Shown here: positions 11,556 through 22,400 of the stretch, piece by piece
How positions within the stretch are numbered: the stretch's first letter is position 1
How the letters are laid out: each line of letters opens with the position of its first letter
From: Begonia masoniana
Taxonomy: Eukaryota; Streptophyta; Magnoliopsida; Cucurbitales; Begoniaceae
Direction: 5' to 3'
Assembly (NCBI GenBank): GCA_022432975.1
Contig: CM039509.1
Location: 6,201,043-6,265,042, forward strand
Length of the DNA stretch: 64,000 bases
Position numbers and translations under genes: made by a program
Notes under the pieces: generated by a model
Database searches by the model: none
What the model was told of the DNA's origin: nothing
Seen by the model: only the letters and a program-made list of their open reading frames with translations

Positions 11556-12747
11556 CATCAAAACTGAAGAGAACACAAACAAAAGCATGACAAAGTCATC
11601 ACTAACATCGTCGAGATGAGAAGAGAAGAGACAACAGAGAAGAAATTGCCATCTTAATTCGTAAATGAAAAGCAAATCACCCTTCTAAAGAGAGGCGTAA
11701 ATAGGGAGGAGAAAAAACGATGCACCACCCCAAAAAAACATAACATGTCATAGGGAGGTGTAAATGGAGAAAGAAAAAGGAGGGACAAAACGTGGAAGAC
11801 AAAGACCATTTTAGCCTTCAAATACAATTCTAGTGCATTAAGTAAGAAAGGTTATATTAGTAATAGACAAAATATTGATTTGTAGTTGAAACATTCATTC
11901 ATTTACATTAAATATTCCAATTAAAAGTGCACATGCTAGGAACCTAAAATATTAAAATTAAAAGATTTTATATTTTATGTTGGAAAAAGTTGGTGAAATT
12001 GGAGAAAGGATTTAAAGTAAGAAATAAATGAGTTTCAATTCTCAAGCATTTACCTTCTTGTTTGTTGTAGTAGATGTCTCTCATGTTGAAGATGATACTC
12101 TTATAATAAAATGTTAAATTTTTATTCACTATTCAATGTGATTATTGCAAATAATCTATTTATTGGAACAATTAATGCGAAGCTTTAGTCATACTAGTAC
12201 ATTAGTATCCGCTTTTTATCAAATTACATATAATTTCATTTCAAGTTTTGCCTCAAAAATACGTTTCTTTTATTAGAAAAAGAACTATATTTACAAATCA
12301 TTTATCTCTACTTTTTCTAGACGATTTTGGCCCGAACAACTCTTTTGTTATGTGTTGAACTCTCGCAGATAATTAGATATTAGATTGTTTTTACAGTTAC
12401 AGTGCGGACTAATACAATAATAATTTAGAATACATATTTTTATTATTGACGTTGAATTGTACAACTCTTTTATTATAGCTTGGATTAAATCCTCACAATT
12501 ATATAATCTTACGTTGATATTGTCTTTACGTTACGTATTGCCACCGTAATAATTTGATCTCAAATATTTCAAGATATTCTATTATAACATTTAACTTATT
12601 ATTTAAGTGATCTATTATTCTATGTTGGGTACAACTGGTTACAAAAACAAATTAAAAAAAGAGATTGAATTAATTAAAATTTTAAACAAATATAATAATA
12701 TCAAAAAAGGGAAATATCCGCGATTTTCCCACGCTTCAATTCATCAT
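11556..12747. other. AT-rich intergenic region upstream of a DREB gene
   Basis: No gene, repeat pair or domain recognised. Two GGGAGG-containing purine-rich stretches at 11,700-11,790 stand out from the AT-rich background. The short frame at 12607-12813 (Lys-rich) is not recognised. Confidence 0.5.
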
Positions 12748-12753
12748 TATAAA
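12748..12753 (+). promoter_or_regulatory. Probable TATA box of the DREB gene at 12859
   Basis: TATAAA in the context TCATTATAAACCCC, 106 bases before the start codon, which would give a leader of roughly 75 bases. Confidence 0.5.
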
Positions 12754-12858
12754 CCCCGAAAAAAACATCAATGTCGCAAAAGAACAAACATAAAAATTCC
12801 TCCTTTATGTTAATATTTGAATTTTACATGCAAATTATTTTCATATATTTTAATATTC

Positions 12859-13584
12859 ATGGCTGATCCTCACCCTAAAACCCCTCTCACTGATCCACTA
12901 CACAACCCACCTCCTCCCCCTCCACCTCCACCGCCGCCGCTGCCGCCGTCGCCTTCTCCTGCCCCTGTTGCTTTGCAAGTAAGAGTTCCAGGGGACACTG
13001 ATCTTATAATTCCTCCGGTTCCTGTTCCTTCTCCTGCTTCAGTTTCTTCTCAACTGATCTCGCCGGCGACCGGCAGGCATACGGCTTACAGGGGAATTAG
13101 AAGCCGAAGTGGGAAATGGGTTTCTGAAATCCGGGAGCCACGTAAAACCAGCCGCATTTGGCTTGGAACTTACTTGACGCAGAAAATGGCGGCGGCAGCA
13201 TATGATGTTGCCGCCATTGCTCTGAAAGGCCCGGACACGCCCTTGAATTTTCCGAACTTGATTCTATCATATCCGATTCCAGCTTCTGCTTCTCCTGCCG
13301 ACATTCGCGCTGCAGCAGCTATTGCTGCAGCGGCTCAGCAGCCAAGGCTGCCGGAGAGCGGCGGTGAAAGCTCCCAACTTAGCCGGCCAGTGTCAGAAGA
13401 GCTTCCGAGTGCGGTGGAGGGGAAAACATCAGAGTTTATTGACGAGGAAGAGTTACTGAATATGCCTAATGTGCTTGTAGACATGGCCAAAGGTATGCTG
13501 GTAAGCCCTCCTCGGCTGAAGTCGTCATCCTCCGACGACTCGCAGGACGATTCGGCCGGAGGTGGACTATGGAATTACAGTTGA
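12859..13584 (+). CDS. AP2/ERF transcription factor, DREB subfamily (A-4-like)
   Basis: A 241-residue intronless protein with one AP2/ERF DNA-binding domain at about residues 74-131, from [20 protein letters not shown] through WLGTY to [12 protein letters not shown]. The domain carries Val in WVSEI and Glu in IREP, the two residues typical of DREB proteins, which bind DRE/CRT (CCGAC) elements in stress-responsive promoters. The domain is one residue shorter than many (SRSGKW instead of xRxWGKW). The N-terminus has 11 consecutive prolines (residues 17-27). Downstream are an Ala-rich [12 protein letters not shown] helix, an acidic EEELLNMP segment and a C-terminal LWNYS, a motif seen in DREB A-1 and A-4 proteins. 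Start: the frame is open upstream, but ATG 12859 is the first Met with a DREB-like N-terminus and lies 106 bases after a TATA box. The subgroup is inferred. Confidence 0.92.
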   Translation: MADPHPKTPLTDPLHNPPPPPPPPPPPLPPSPSPAPVALQVRVPGDTDLIIPPVPVPSPASVSSQLISPATGRHTAYRGIRSRSGKWVSEIREPRKTSRIWLGTYLTQKMAAAAYDVAAIALKGPDTPLNFPNLILSYPIPASASPADIRAAAAIAAAAQQPRLPESGGESSQLSRPVSEELPSAVEGKTSEFIDEEELLNMPNVLVDMAKGMLVSPPRLKSSSSDDSQDDSAGGGLWNYS

Positions 13585-16123
13585 CGAACTGAAAAATACC
13601 AATCAAATACGGAAAAAAAAAACTGTCGGCAGATGGCAGAATTTGAACTATTTCTCGATCTTTGGGTCCATGTTAATTCGTCGGGCGTCCTCTTAGTTTA
13701 TGAAAGAACGGGCGTTTTAATTCTGCAAAAAGATATGAAAGCGTCTGTTAAAGTCCTTAAAAGCAGTGTACTTTTGATCGTTTCTCAATTTCAGATCCTC
13801 TCTTTCTTTCTGAATCATTGTCGAAGATTTAAACCTTTTTCATTAAAGGGTTTCGTGGCTTCTACTATATTTAGTAAGAATCGCCATGTTTGATAGATTC
13901 TAGGAGAAAGAGCATGAAGCTTCAGAAGCTCCGTTAATGGAGATTAGGTTTCGGACTTCGATTAGTAAGAAATGTCCACTTTTAATCAATCATATTTTTC
14001 TTCTTTTTCGTGAGATCTTAAACTCAGACACAATGATTTTCTGTGTTTAGTTCTGAAACTGAAGAAGAAACGAAAATTATTACAGTTGAGATTGTCTAAG
14101 AGAAGATTGAAGAGGAAGAAGAAGAAGAAGAAGCCCGCAAATATTTTAGCCCAGACTATTTAATATTTAGAGAAAAAAAAAACTTAGTGCAGGAATCAAA
14201 AATCTTAAATTTATAATTAAAATAAACAAAGAAATATTTTTAGTACAGGATCCAAAAAAAAACCCTAATCTTAGACATATTTTTTTAAGAAATATTAATT
14301 TATTTCCCCCATTTTGGCCTTACTCAATAAATGCACATAAAAGTTGTAAGAATGAACACTAAATTCAGTGCAGAAGAACCCTCTTCTTTTCTTCTCCCCG
14401 ACCTTCTTTTCTTCATCAAGTTGCTCCATAGAATTTAAAATCAAAGAAAGGAGCAGACTCAAGAGAGTGCACGAAGATGAACATAAATGATTAATTAAAT
14501 GGTTAAATTTATGGTTTTGGCCATTAATTTATGATCTTTTAAACTGTCATTAGCATAGAAAAATAAAAGATTATGATAATACTAACGACACGTTTATGTT
14601 ACATAAACTTGTTTAAAACGTGTTAAGCAACAGCTAAATGATGTAGTTTAATTGTTTGAGACAGCTTACGTTGTCATCATTAGAAATAAAAAAAGTGAAA
14701 AATAAGAAAAAAGTTTGTGTTATTGATGATTAGTTGTCAACAAAGATTATAATAGAATATTATTGTTGCGTGGATAAGAATATTGTAAGCTGGATTGGAT
14801 TTATTTATTCTATTCAAAGCAATAGCTTAGCATTTATATTATTTTAGAAGTGTGCTCGATAGAGATATCTTCTTCTAAAATAGTCAAATAAAAAAGAAAG
14901 AAAACTTTTAAGACTATACATTTCTCGAGTCATTAGAGAAAGATAAATCTATGGAAAACAAGATCTATTGGTAATAATATATAAGAAAAATGGCATATTA
15001 AATGAATCATTAAACTTAGGATTGAATAGTAAGTAGGTTCCTAAACTTTATTTTTACGCAAATAAAATCTTCTTAACTTTAGGGACGTTAACAATTTAAG
15101 TCCACAACGTTTAGGGTTTCAAAAAAGAAAAAAATATTTTTGTCACCTGATCTTTTATGTTGGGCGATTTCTACTGAGAAACAAATCCCAATAAAACTGT
15201 TTTGAAGATTTTTGTGATTTTGGGCATTGAGTTTTTCAACTTGTTTTTATCAAAACTATTCTATCGAAAGTTTTTTTTCTTTGGAAATCTCTCAACACAA
15301 AAGATCATGGGACATAAACGTGATTTCTTTACCGACACCTCTAACAATGAAGATTCAATTGCTAACGCCCCTAAATTCTGAGGATTATCTGCCTAAAATA
15401 AAAGAAAAGACCCACTTGCTTTTTAGTTTTTAAGTTTAGATATAATTTACACTTTATCCAATAGTATAAAGACTTTAAATTAAAAAAATAATTAAAATTT
15501 TTTTCACGCAAAGTAAGTCCGACGTATTTACGGCATGTACGAGGCTTTATAAAACTTTATAATAAAAAGTAAAACTTTAGATTTATAGAGGCAAAGAACA
15601 AAGTATAAGATATTATAGCTTCTCTTAAAACCTATTTATTTCCAAATAATTTGAAGTAATGAACTGTTCATCTACTCACATTTATTCCAACATTCGTCTC
15701 TCCCACGTGTGATCTGATTTAAAAAAAAAATAATAATAATAATTAGAGACCAAGTTGTTTTAGGAGCAGACAAAAGCATTTAAGCAACCAAACCCTAATT
15801 GATCAAGTCTTCAACATTGACACAGCTCTATTATTCATCTGGTATGTGGGGGGAGATGGTCCTTTTCATCAGAATCAAACAACCTCTTCCATTTGCCATA
15901 TTAAGAGCTGAAAATGACGTCGTTTTTACCCGGATAGGTCACGCGAAGGAAGGGGGGACCTTCATTTTTAGGGTATTATTTTATTAGGGTTTGTGCCTTT
16001 TTTCAGGTGGTCTCACCATGTCCTGGCATACCCCTCTTTCCCACCTTTTTCCTTTACAACCCACTTGCTTGTTTGGAGGGCTCTACAATTAAGGATTTAA
16101 ATAATGGTCAACAATTGACGTAC
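13585..16123. other. AT-rich intergenic region between the DREB gene and a MITE
   Basis: Directly after the stop the sequence is probably 3' UTR. The frame at 13633-13893 has no recognisable domain. A GAA-rich purine tract lies at 14,105-14,135. The block at about 15,003-15,110 (GGTTCCTAAACTTT..., AACTTTAGGGACGTTAAC) resembles widespread plant MITE-type sequence, but no inverted partner or target duplication was found. Confidence 0.5.
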
Positions 16124-16132
16124 TAGAAATTA
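16124..16132 (+). repeat. Target site duplication, left copy
   Basis: TAGAAATTA, identical to 16793-16801, abutting the MITE termini. Confidence 0.9.
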
Positions 16133-16792
16133 GGGTAAAGTGCAATTTGGCCCTACAACTAAGTGAAATGGATAATTTATACCGTAAATTTGAATAAAGT
16201 GCAATTTGGCCCCTACAACTAGGTGAAATTGACAATTTACACCATAAACTTGGATAATAGGCAAGAACAACCTTAATGTATTGATAATGGGCAATATGGC
16301 CTCTACCGTCATAATTTTCGTCAAAAAGTAACATTTTTTCACTTGTTCATTTTTTTTCCCGAAATGCCCCTCACTGGACCAAACCGAACCGGACCGGTTC
16401 GGCTAACTGCACTTTGGTTTTTTATTTTTTTTTAATTCTATTCATCTGTCTTCTCTTTTTCAAGAAATAGTATTTAAAAAATAAAAAAAAATAAGAGTGG
16501 AATTAGCTGAACCGGTCTGGTCCGGTTCGGTCTGGTCCGGTTCGGTCTGGTGAGGGGCATTTCGAAAAATAAAAATGAATAAGTGAAAAACTGTTACTTT
16601 TTTATGGAAAATATGACGGTAGGGGCCATATTGCCCGTTATCAATACATTAAGGTTGTTTTTGCCTATTATTCAAGTTTACGGTGTAAATTGCTCATTGC
16701 ACTTAGTTGTAGGGCTAAATTGCACTTTACTCAAGTTTACGGTGTAAATTGCCCATTTCACCTAGTTGTAGGGGCCACATTACACTTTACCC
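16133..16792. mobile_element. Mutator-type MITE with long inverted arms
   Basis: A 660-bp foldback element running from GGGTAAAGTGCAA to its complement ending CACTTTACCC. Arms of about 270-300 bp pair almost throughout, including GTGAGGGGCATTTCG blocks on both sides of the loop. It has a perfect 9-bp target duplication, TAGAAATTA, the size made by Mutator-like transposases. The left arm contains two in-register copies of AAGTGCAATTTGGCCC..TACAACTA, and the right arm mirrors this. Near the loop are repeated GGTCCGGTTCGG motifs. There is no transposase, so it is non-autonomous. Confidence 0.93.
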
Positions 16793-16801
16793 TAGAAATT
16801 A
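16793..16801 (+). repeat. Target site duplication, right copy
   Basis: TAGAAATTA, perfect match to 16124-16132. Confidence 0.9.
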
Positions 16802-18084
16802 TATGTTAGTACAATATTCTTCACTTTAAATTTAAATCTGTCCGGTTTTGTTTTGAAGTTTTTTTTTTTTTTTTTTTTATGCAGAAATCTTACTATGAAT
16901 CTATTCACCTCAATCACGCCAAGTAATATGAGATTTGACATCCCCTTTATATGAGTTATTTCCTCACTGATTATTCTGATTTTAAATCATATTGCCTTTA
17001 CATATTACCCAATCGACGTGAAATTTGTCACTCTCTTAGTATGAGTTAATTTCTCACAGATCATCTTGATTTTGAGTCATTATAGTCTTCACATGAATGA
17101 CTAAGATAATTGGTGCGGTCAAAAAATTTCGCCCCATTTAAAAGGACGTTACTCTCAATAGAGACCATATATAGTATGATCGCTTATGATATTATAAGTT
17201 TATTTAAATTGATTAAATCTGCAATATTCATTAGCAGATTCATTTTCTATAATTTCTCTAATTAAACTAGAACGAGCGCAATGAACCATGCATGCAAGAG
17301 CAATAAAATACACTGATTGCATTGAACGCGCGACAACGCCGAGTCTAGCATCCCGCACCAATAAGAATGTACCCACTATTAAATCACCAAAATGAAAATG
17401 GGTAGGTTAAGTGAGTGGACAAGGGAGAGAGCTTCGATGAAGTTTACACATGATTAATTTCTAGTAAAAATTGAATCTTTTAAAATTTTAATTGATTTAA
17501 AAATTAAAAAAAGAAAAATGGCGGTGGGACCCATGCAGGAATCCAAATTTGAGAGCGTGGCCTACGCGTTTCCGCGGAAAAGAGGAGAGAGAGAGAGAGA
17601 GCGGTTATGAGAGTATAACTGTCAAAAAACCGTGTTTTGCAAACTGTGTGACGTCACGTCGAAAGGTGTTGGCTTGTACGATCTGCCACGTCACATTTGT
17701 CTGTTCCGCCTTCTGTCTCCAACTCGGGAGTTTCTTCGAAAGTTCCGCCGATTTTGCTTTTCCCCGGCGATCTTTTTTATTTACTCTCTTTTCGATTTAT
17801 ATTGATATTAATTTTTATTTGGATTTATCATCTATTTTGCAATGATTTAATCTGGATGATTTTATTTTTCTTAATTTTTTAATTTTGAAAAAAAAAACTG
17901 CCTAAATAGCCTCCGATTATTAACCAATAATCGGCGAGTAATTCATCATCGTCCCTTCGTACGGAAGTATAAGATGAGACTGGGATCTGCCCCCTTGACT
18001 TAAAACCTAGACAGATTCATTTCTGATTTCACTTGACTAAAAACATCTCTTTCAGTCAAACATTCTGAAAAAGTCAAAGAGGTA
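16802..18084. other. Intergenic region and distal DREB1-like gene promoter
   Basis: Contains poly-T at 16,860-16,878, a GA microsatellite at about 17,583-17,601, and a GC-richer block at 17,560-17,760 with TGACGTCACG (a CRE/ABRE-like palindrome) and GCCACGTCAC. Open frames at 17549-17845 and 17697-17882 have no recognisable domain. Confidence 0.45.
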
Positions 18085-18090
18085 CACGTG
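18085..18090 (+). promoter_or_regulatory. G-box/ABRE-like element upstream of the DREB1-like gene
   Basis: CACGTG in the context GTACACGTGTCA, about 330 bases upstream of the start codon. G-boxes are bound by bZIP and bHLH factors and are common in CBF/DREB1 promoters; regulation by it here is inference. Confidence 0.45.
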
Positions 18091-18322
18091 TCAAACACTG
18101 ACAACCTCAACTTGGCCAGCTGGCTTCATCAAACTGCTATTTCAAAAAAGACTAAGAAATTAAAAAAAAAAAAATCCTTAAAAAATACAGCTTGCAACTC
18201 TCGAAACAGCCTGGCTCCGTGTGTGTTCTTCTTTGAAATCCAAATCCAATTATCTTCAAATAATTCAGTTGAATAATTCAATCAGGTCCACCTCGTATCT
18301 GATATAGTTAGATTAATTCGTG

Positions 18323-18330
18323 TATATATT
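18323..18330 (+). promoter_or_regulatory. Probable TATA box of the DREB1-like gene
   Basis: TATATATT within CGTGTATATATTGCC, about 98 bases upstream of ATG 18421. Confidence 0.5.
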
Positions 18331-18420
18331 GCCAAATGATTATCGGTCTGAACATTCTGGGTTATTTGCAGAGATCTTCCAGAAATAGTCTGCCTTTTCT
18401 ACTTCAGTTTGATTACTTTA

Positions 18421-19056
18421 ATGGAGGTTTTCTCAACTTTGTTTGATTCTAATTATGCTTCTTCGGCAGGAAGTGATATTAGCCGGAGGGGGAATTTTTC
18501 CGACGAGGAGCTTATTCTGGCGGCGAGCTCTCCGAAGAAGAGAGCCGGAAGGAAGAAGTTTAAGGAGACGAGGCACCCAGTTTTCCGGGGAGTGAGGATG
18601 AGGAACTCCGGCAAGTGGGTTTGTGAAGTCAGAGAGCCGACTAAGCAGGCTAGGATTTGGCTCGGGACGTTTCCGACAGCGGAAATGGCGGCCAGAGCCC
18701 ATGACGTGGCAGCAATTGCTCTCCGCGGCCGGGCTGCTTGCTTGAACTTTGCAGACTCTGCATGGCGGCTTCCTGTGCCGTCATCGGCGGAGGCAAAGGA
18801 TATTCAGAAGGCAGCGGCGGAAGCTGCAGAGGCATTCCGGCCACGCCCCGAAAATGAGGAGTTGAAGCCCGAAAAATTCACGGCAGAAACGCCGGAAAAT
18901 GTGTTCTACATGGACGAGGAGGCTGTTTTCGGGATGCCAAGGCTGCTGGCAAACATGGCGGAGGGAATGCTATTGCCGCCGCCACAGGGAGAGGACAGCA
19001 GAGCTGATGACGGCGATTTCCTTGCCGACGTGTCATTATGGAGTTACTCTATATAA
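18421..19056 (+). CDS. CBF/DREB1-type transcription factor
   Basis: A 211-residue intronless protein of the DREB A-1 (CBF) group, nuclear activators that bind CRT/DRE (CCGAC) elements and drive cold and other stress responses. The diagnostic CBF signature before the AP2 domain is [16 protein letters not shown] (residues 38-53). The AP2 domain follows at about 54-111, with WVCEVREP giving the DREB Val and Glu. The second signature is DSAWR at 112-116, and the C-terminus is LWSYSI, the LWSY activation motif. Between them is an acidic region with [20 protein letters not shown]. Start: ATG 18421 gives the short [10 protein letters not shown] leader common in CBFs; the four codons upstream lack an ATG. 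Length is normal for the family (about 200-220). It shares the MP(R/N)xL..MA.GML block with the DREB gene 5 kb upstream. Confidence 0.95.
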   Translation: MEVFSTLFDSNYASSAGSDISRRGNFSDEELILAASSPKKRAGRKKFKETRHPVFRGVRMRNSGKWVCEVREPTKQARIWLGTFPTAEMAARAHDVAAIALRGRAACLNFADSAWRLPVPSSAEAKDIQKAAAEAAEAFRPRPENEELKPEKFTAETPENVFYMDEEAVFGMPRLLANMAEGMLLPPPQGEDSRADDGDFLADVSLWSYSI

Positions 19057-19458
19057 AAAAAAAAGGGAATCGTGTGGCCAAGAGAATCTAGTTTCTCCGA
19101 CGGCGTAGGAAAGAACATCCTCAGTTAATCCGTACTTAAAAATTTTAAAATAGTACGGCTGCGTGAAAAAATATCTAATTGATAATTTGAGAAGGGCTTT
19201 GGCCTTTGGGTGTCATTTTTCCAAGAATTGTAAAATATACAGAACTCAAATTTATGGTGTTTTAAATTCGCTCAAAAAGTATATAATTTTTAAATTTTAA
19301 TATTTAGCATTTTCATCCTCACAAAATAATACTAATAATAACAATTATTTCATTGAAATTGTCAATTCCACAATATGACTGTAATTCGGTAACATTCCAC
19401 CGAATACTGGTGGAAGACGAGTTCAGCTATGTGTCGAGAGAGGCTCGGTATGAGAAAG
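19057..19458. other. Short convergent intergenic region
   Basis: Holds the 3' flank of the DREB1-like gene (plus) and of the ABCB26-like gene (minus), whose stop codon lies at 19461-19459. AT-rich; no other feature seen. Confidence 0.6.
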
Positions 19459-22400
19459 TTACTCGAAAGCCAGCCTTTGGGTGCCGACTAAGGCCGCATA
19501 CTGGCCCTGCTTCGCCAGGAGTTCCGAGTGGGACCCGAGCTCTACGATCGTCCCGTTTGAAACCACTGCAATCTGATGAGCATTCTGTACTGTGCTCAGC
19601 CGATGTGCGATGACTAACGTCGTCCTTCCTTTCATGAGATGATTTAGCGCTTCCTGGACCAGCCGCTCGCTCACTGCATCCAATGCACTGGTCGCCTGCA
19701 TCAATTCGTCACATTAAAACATCTTATTAAATGAAAAATACGTGCTGATTTCAACGAATAAATTAAAGATAATGTCCAAATTAGTTGTAGATGAAAAGTG
19801 GAGGCTCTGTTTGTAATAAAAAAACTTTAAATGGTAATATGTAAATGGCTTTAAATGTTCGGCTCTAAATTACACTTTGCTAAAAATAATGATTTATCAC
19901 CACTCACCTCATCGAGTATCAAAATTGGAGCGTTCTTGAGCAAAGCTCTAGCAATGGCGATTCTCTATATATCTCGAAAAAAAAAAAGAGAGTATAAGTA
20001 GAAGTTTTCCTTCACATAAACACATCTGATAAAACACGAATTTGGTACCGTACCTGCCTCTGACCGCCACTAAGTAGACCGCCACGTTCTCCGACGAGAG
20101 TGTCATAACCCTTCGAGCAATAAAATGTCAATTTCCTAACTCGAAAAAATCAAAATCGATAGATTAACGAATCAAGCCTTCGTGCAGATAACCGACCTGT
20201 GGAAGCGAAATGATGAACTCGTGAGCATTTGCAGCCTTTGCCGCCTTTATCACTTCATCTTTGGACACATAATCGTCTGGAAGCCCATACGCAACATTTT
20301 CTCCTACCGATACCGAAAAAAGAACAGGTTCCTGTATCCTCAATTCCATTATTTTCAGATAAAAACATCAAAATTTCATCAGAATTCCAAAAAAAAAAAA
20401 AAAAAAACTAAAATATTTCTTAACATTTTTCTTGAAGTTCATGTCTAATTTTAATGATGATTGCACTTCAATATTTCAATTTTATCAATATATATCGTCG
20501 AAAAAAGATTTGAGCTCCTAATTAAAACTTACTTGATTTACGATTGAAACAGCCCGAGCCCATTCGGTCTTGTCAAATGTTCGAACGTCTTCGCCTTTAA
20601 CTGTTATATGACCTCTAGTTGGCTGTAAAAGGAAGGACATTGATCTTTCATCAAAATCCCGATAAAAAATCAATTATATAATGACAAGTGGAAAAACCTC
20701 GTAGAATCTCGACAAAAGTTGTACTATTGTACTCTTTCCGGCCCCGCTTGGGCCGACCAAAGCAGTTATAGTTCCACATTTAATTGTTAAATTCAACCCG
20801 TTAAGAATTTCCACGTCCGGTCTCAACGGATAAGAGAAGTGCACATCTGAAGGAGAAATGAACTTGAATGAATGATTTTTCAGTTTATGATCTTTGCAAA
20901 AATTACATAAAAAAAGCAAAATATACCTTCAAGACGTATATCGCCAGACCAAGCGAGATTGCTGACACTGGTAGCGGATTTTAGAGCAGACATGTAATGC
21001 GTTTCTCGAGATTTGTTTTCCTCGCCCGAATCACTCGTGAAGAACAATTCGTACTTTTCGTCCGGTAGTTTCTTTTGCTTCATTTCTCTCTCTAAACCAT
21101 AGGCAAGTGAGTTATCGATTTCGACTCCAGACAAAATCGAATTAATTCTCTCTACAGCAGCCAGCATTCCTCGGAGATCTCCCAACGTGTTTACCAATCC
21201 TTGAACCTGGACGATATGACGTTGTAATTTCTTCTTTTTATAAGAAATTTTATATTAAAAACGAAAAGTTACGTAAAGTCGGGGGCAAAGAACTACAAGA
21301 AATATCTAACGAAACACAATTTCGTTCAAGCTGGAAAGAACCATACGAAAAAAGTGCTAAAAAAATATACGTGTTTGGGGAGGAAAAGAACTCACGGCAA
21401 ACGTCAAAGTGAACGTATATCCAATGAAAGAGGCCACAGTTCCAACAGAAAGTTCCCCCTGAAAGAAGATAACACAAACAAAGAGAAATAAGGAGGAACC
21501 TAAACTACTTCATCAATTATAAATAACAAACGATAAACGAGTTAAAAATCAAATGATAAATAAAATATCGAACAAAATCTGGAAAACGTGATAAGGTCTC
21601 ACCGCCTTCACTTTGCTTCCTCCGAGACTATACAAGGCCAGAAGAGAAATATAAACGGCAACTCTCGTTAAGGATTCGTTAATAGATTTAAAAGTTCCAA
21701 GCTTCATCCCACTGCTCTGATATGCAAGAATCTGGGAAGCTCCAAAAGTATCCATCAATTACATAAACAAAGATGGAAAACATCCAATGGAAAACATCCA
21801 ATCCATAATTAGATATAATCTCACCTGCCGCCCAAACATTAGCATTTGACGTTTCTCACCGCTAAAAGATCGTACCTGCGTCGAGATATATAAAGTTTGA
21901 CAATAATCTCAAGAAACTCTGTTGTCTTTTTCTGAAATCATTTGGAGCATTCCTATAAAAGCAATAGAAATATATCTACATATACATCTATAGATACATA
22001 TACATACATAAAAACATAATCTTCCTACAGAAAATTCGATAAGTTATGTAATTGTGGAATTTAAGAACAAACAGTTCGAATAGCAGAAAATGTCTCTGTC
22101 ACACAGTCAGCCATGGATGCTTGGGCCAACCCATGAGCTTTAAAAACAGGAATAGTTGAACGCTTATATATGGCTGCAAGAATCAGAAGGGAAATATGTG
22201 ACAAATAAAAACTGCCCTAAAAATTTCTCGAACAAAGAGGAAATTTCGTAAGCAAAAACTTGGCTAAAAAACACTTTTGAGAGGTCAGAAAAGTAGATAA
22301 ATAAAATTTATTTCAGACAGGGACTCATTAGGCTGACGAATAAAACAAGAAAAAACTTACCAACTAAAACTGAGACGGTGAGCATCAACACACCTAAAAT

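Noticed and set aside
12817..12858. 14-residue upstream extension of the A-4-like DREB
   Set aside because: It begins at a non-ATG codon; residues are hydrophobic and unlike DREB N-termini.
18409..18420. Upstream extension of the DREB1-like coding region
   Set aside because: The frame is open but has no ATG before 18421, and CBF proteins normally start close to the MEVF.. position.
19353..19613. Plus-strand ORF of 86 codons
   Set aside because: Antisense shadow of the last exon of the ABCB26-like gene.
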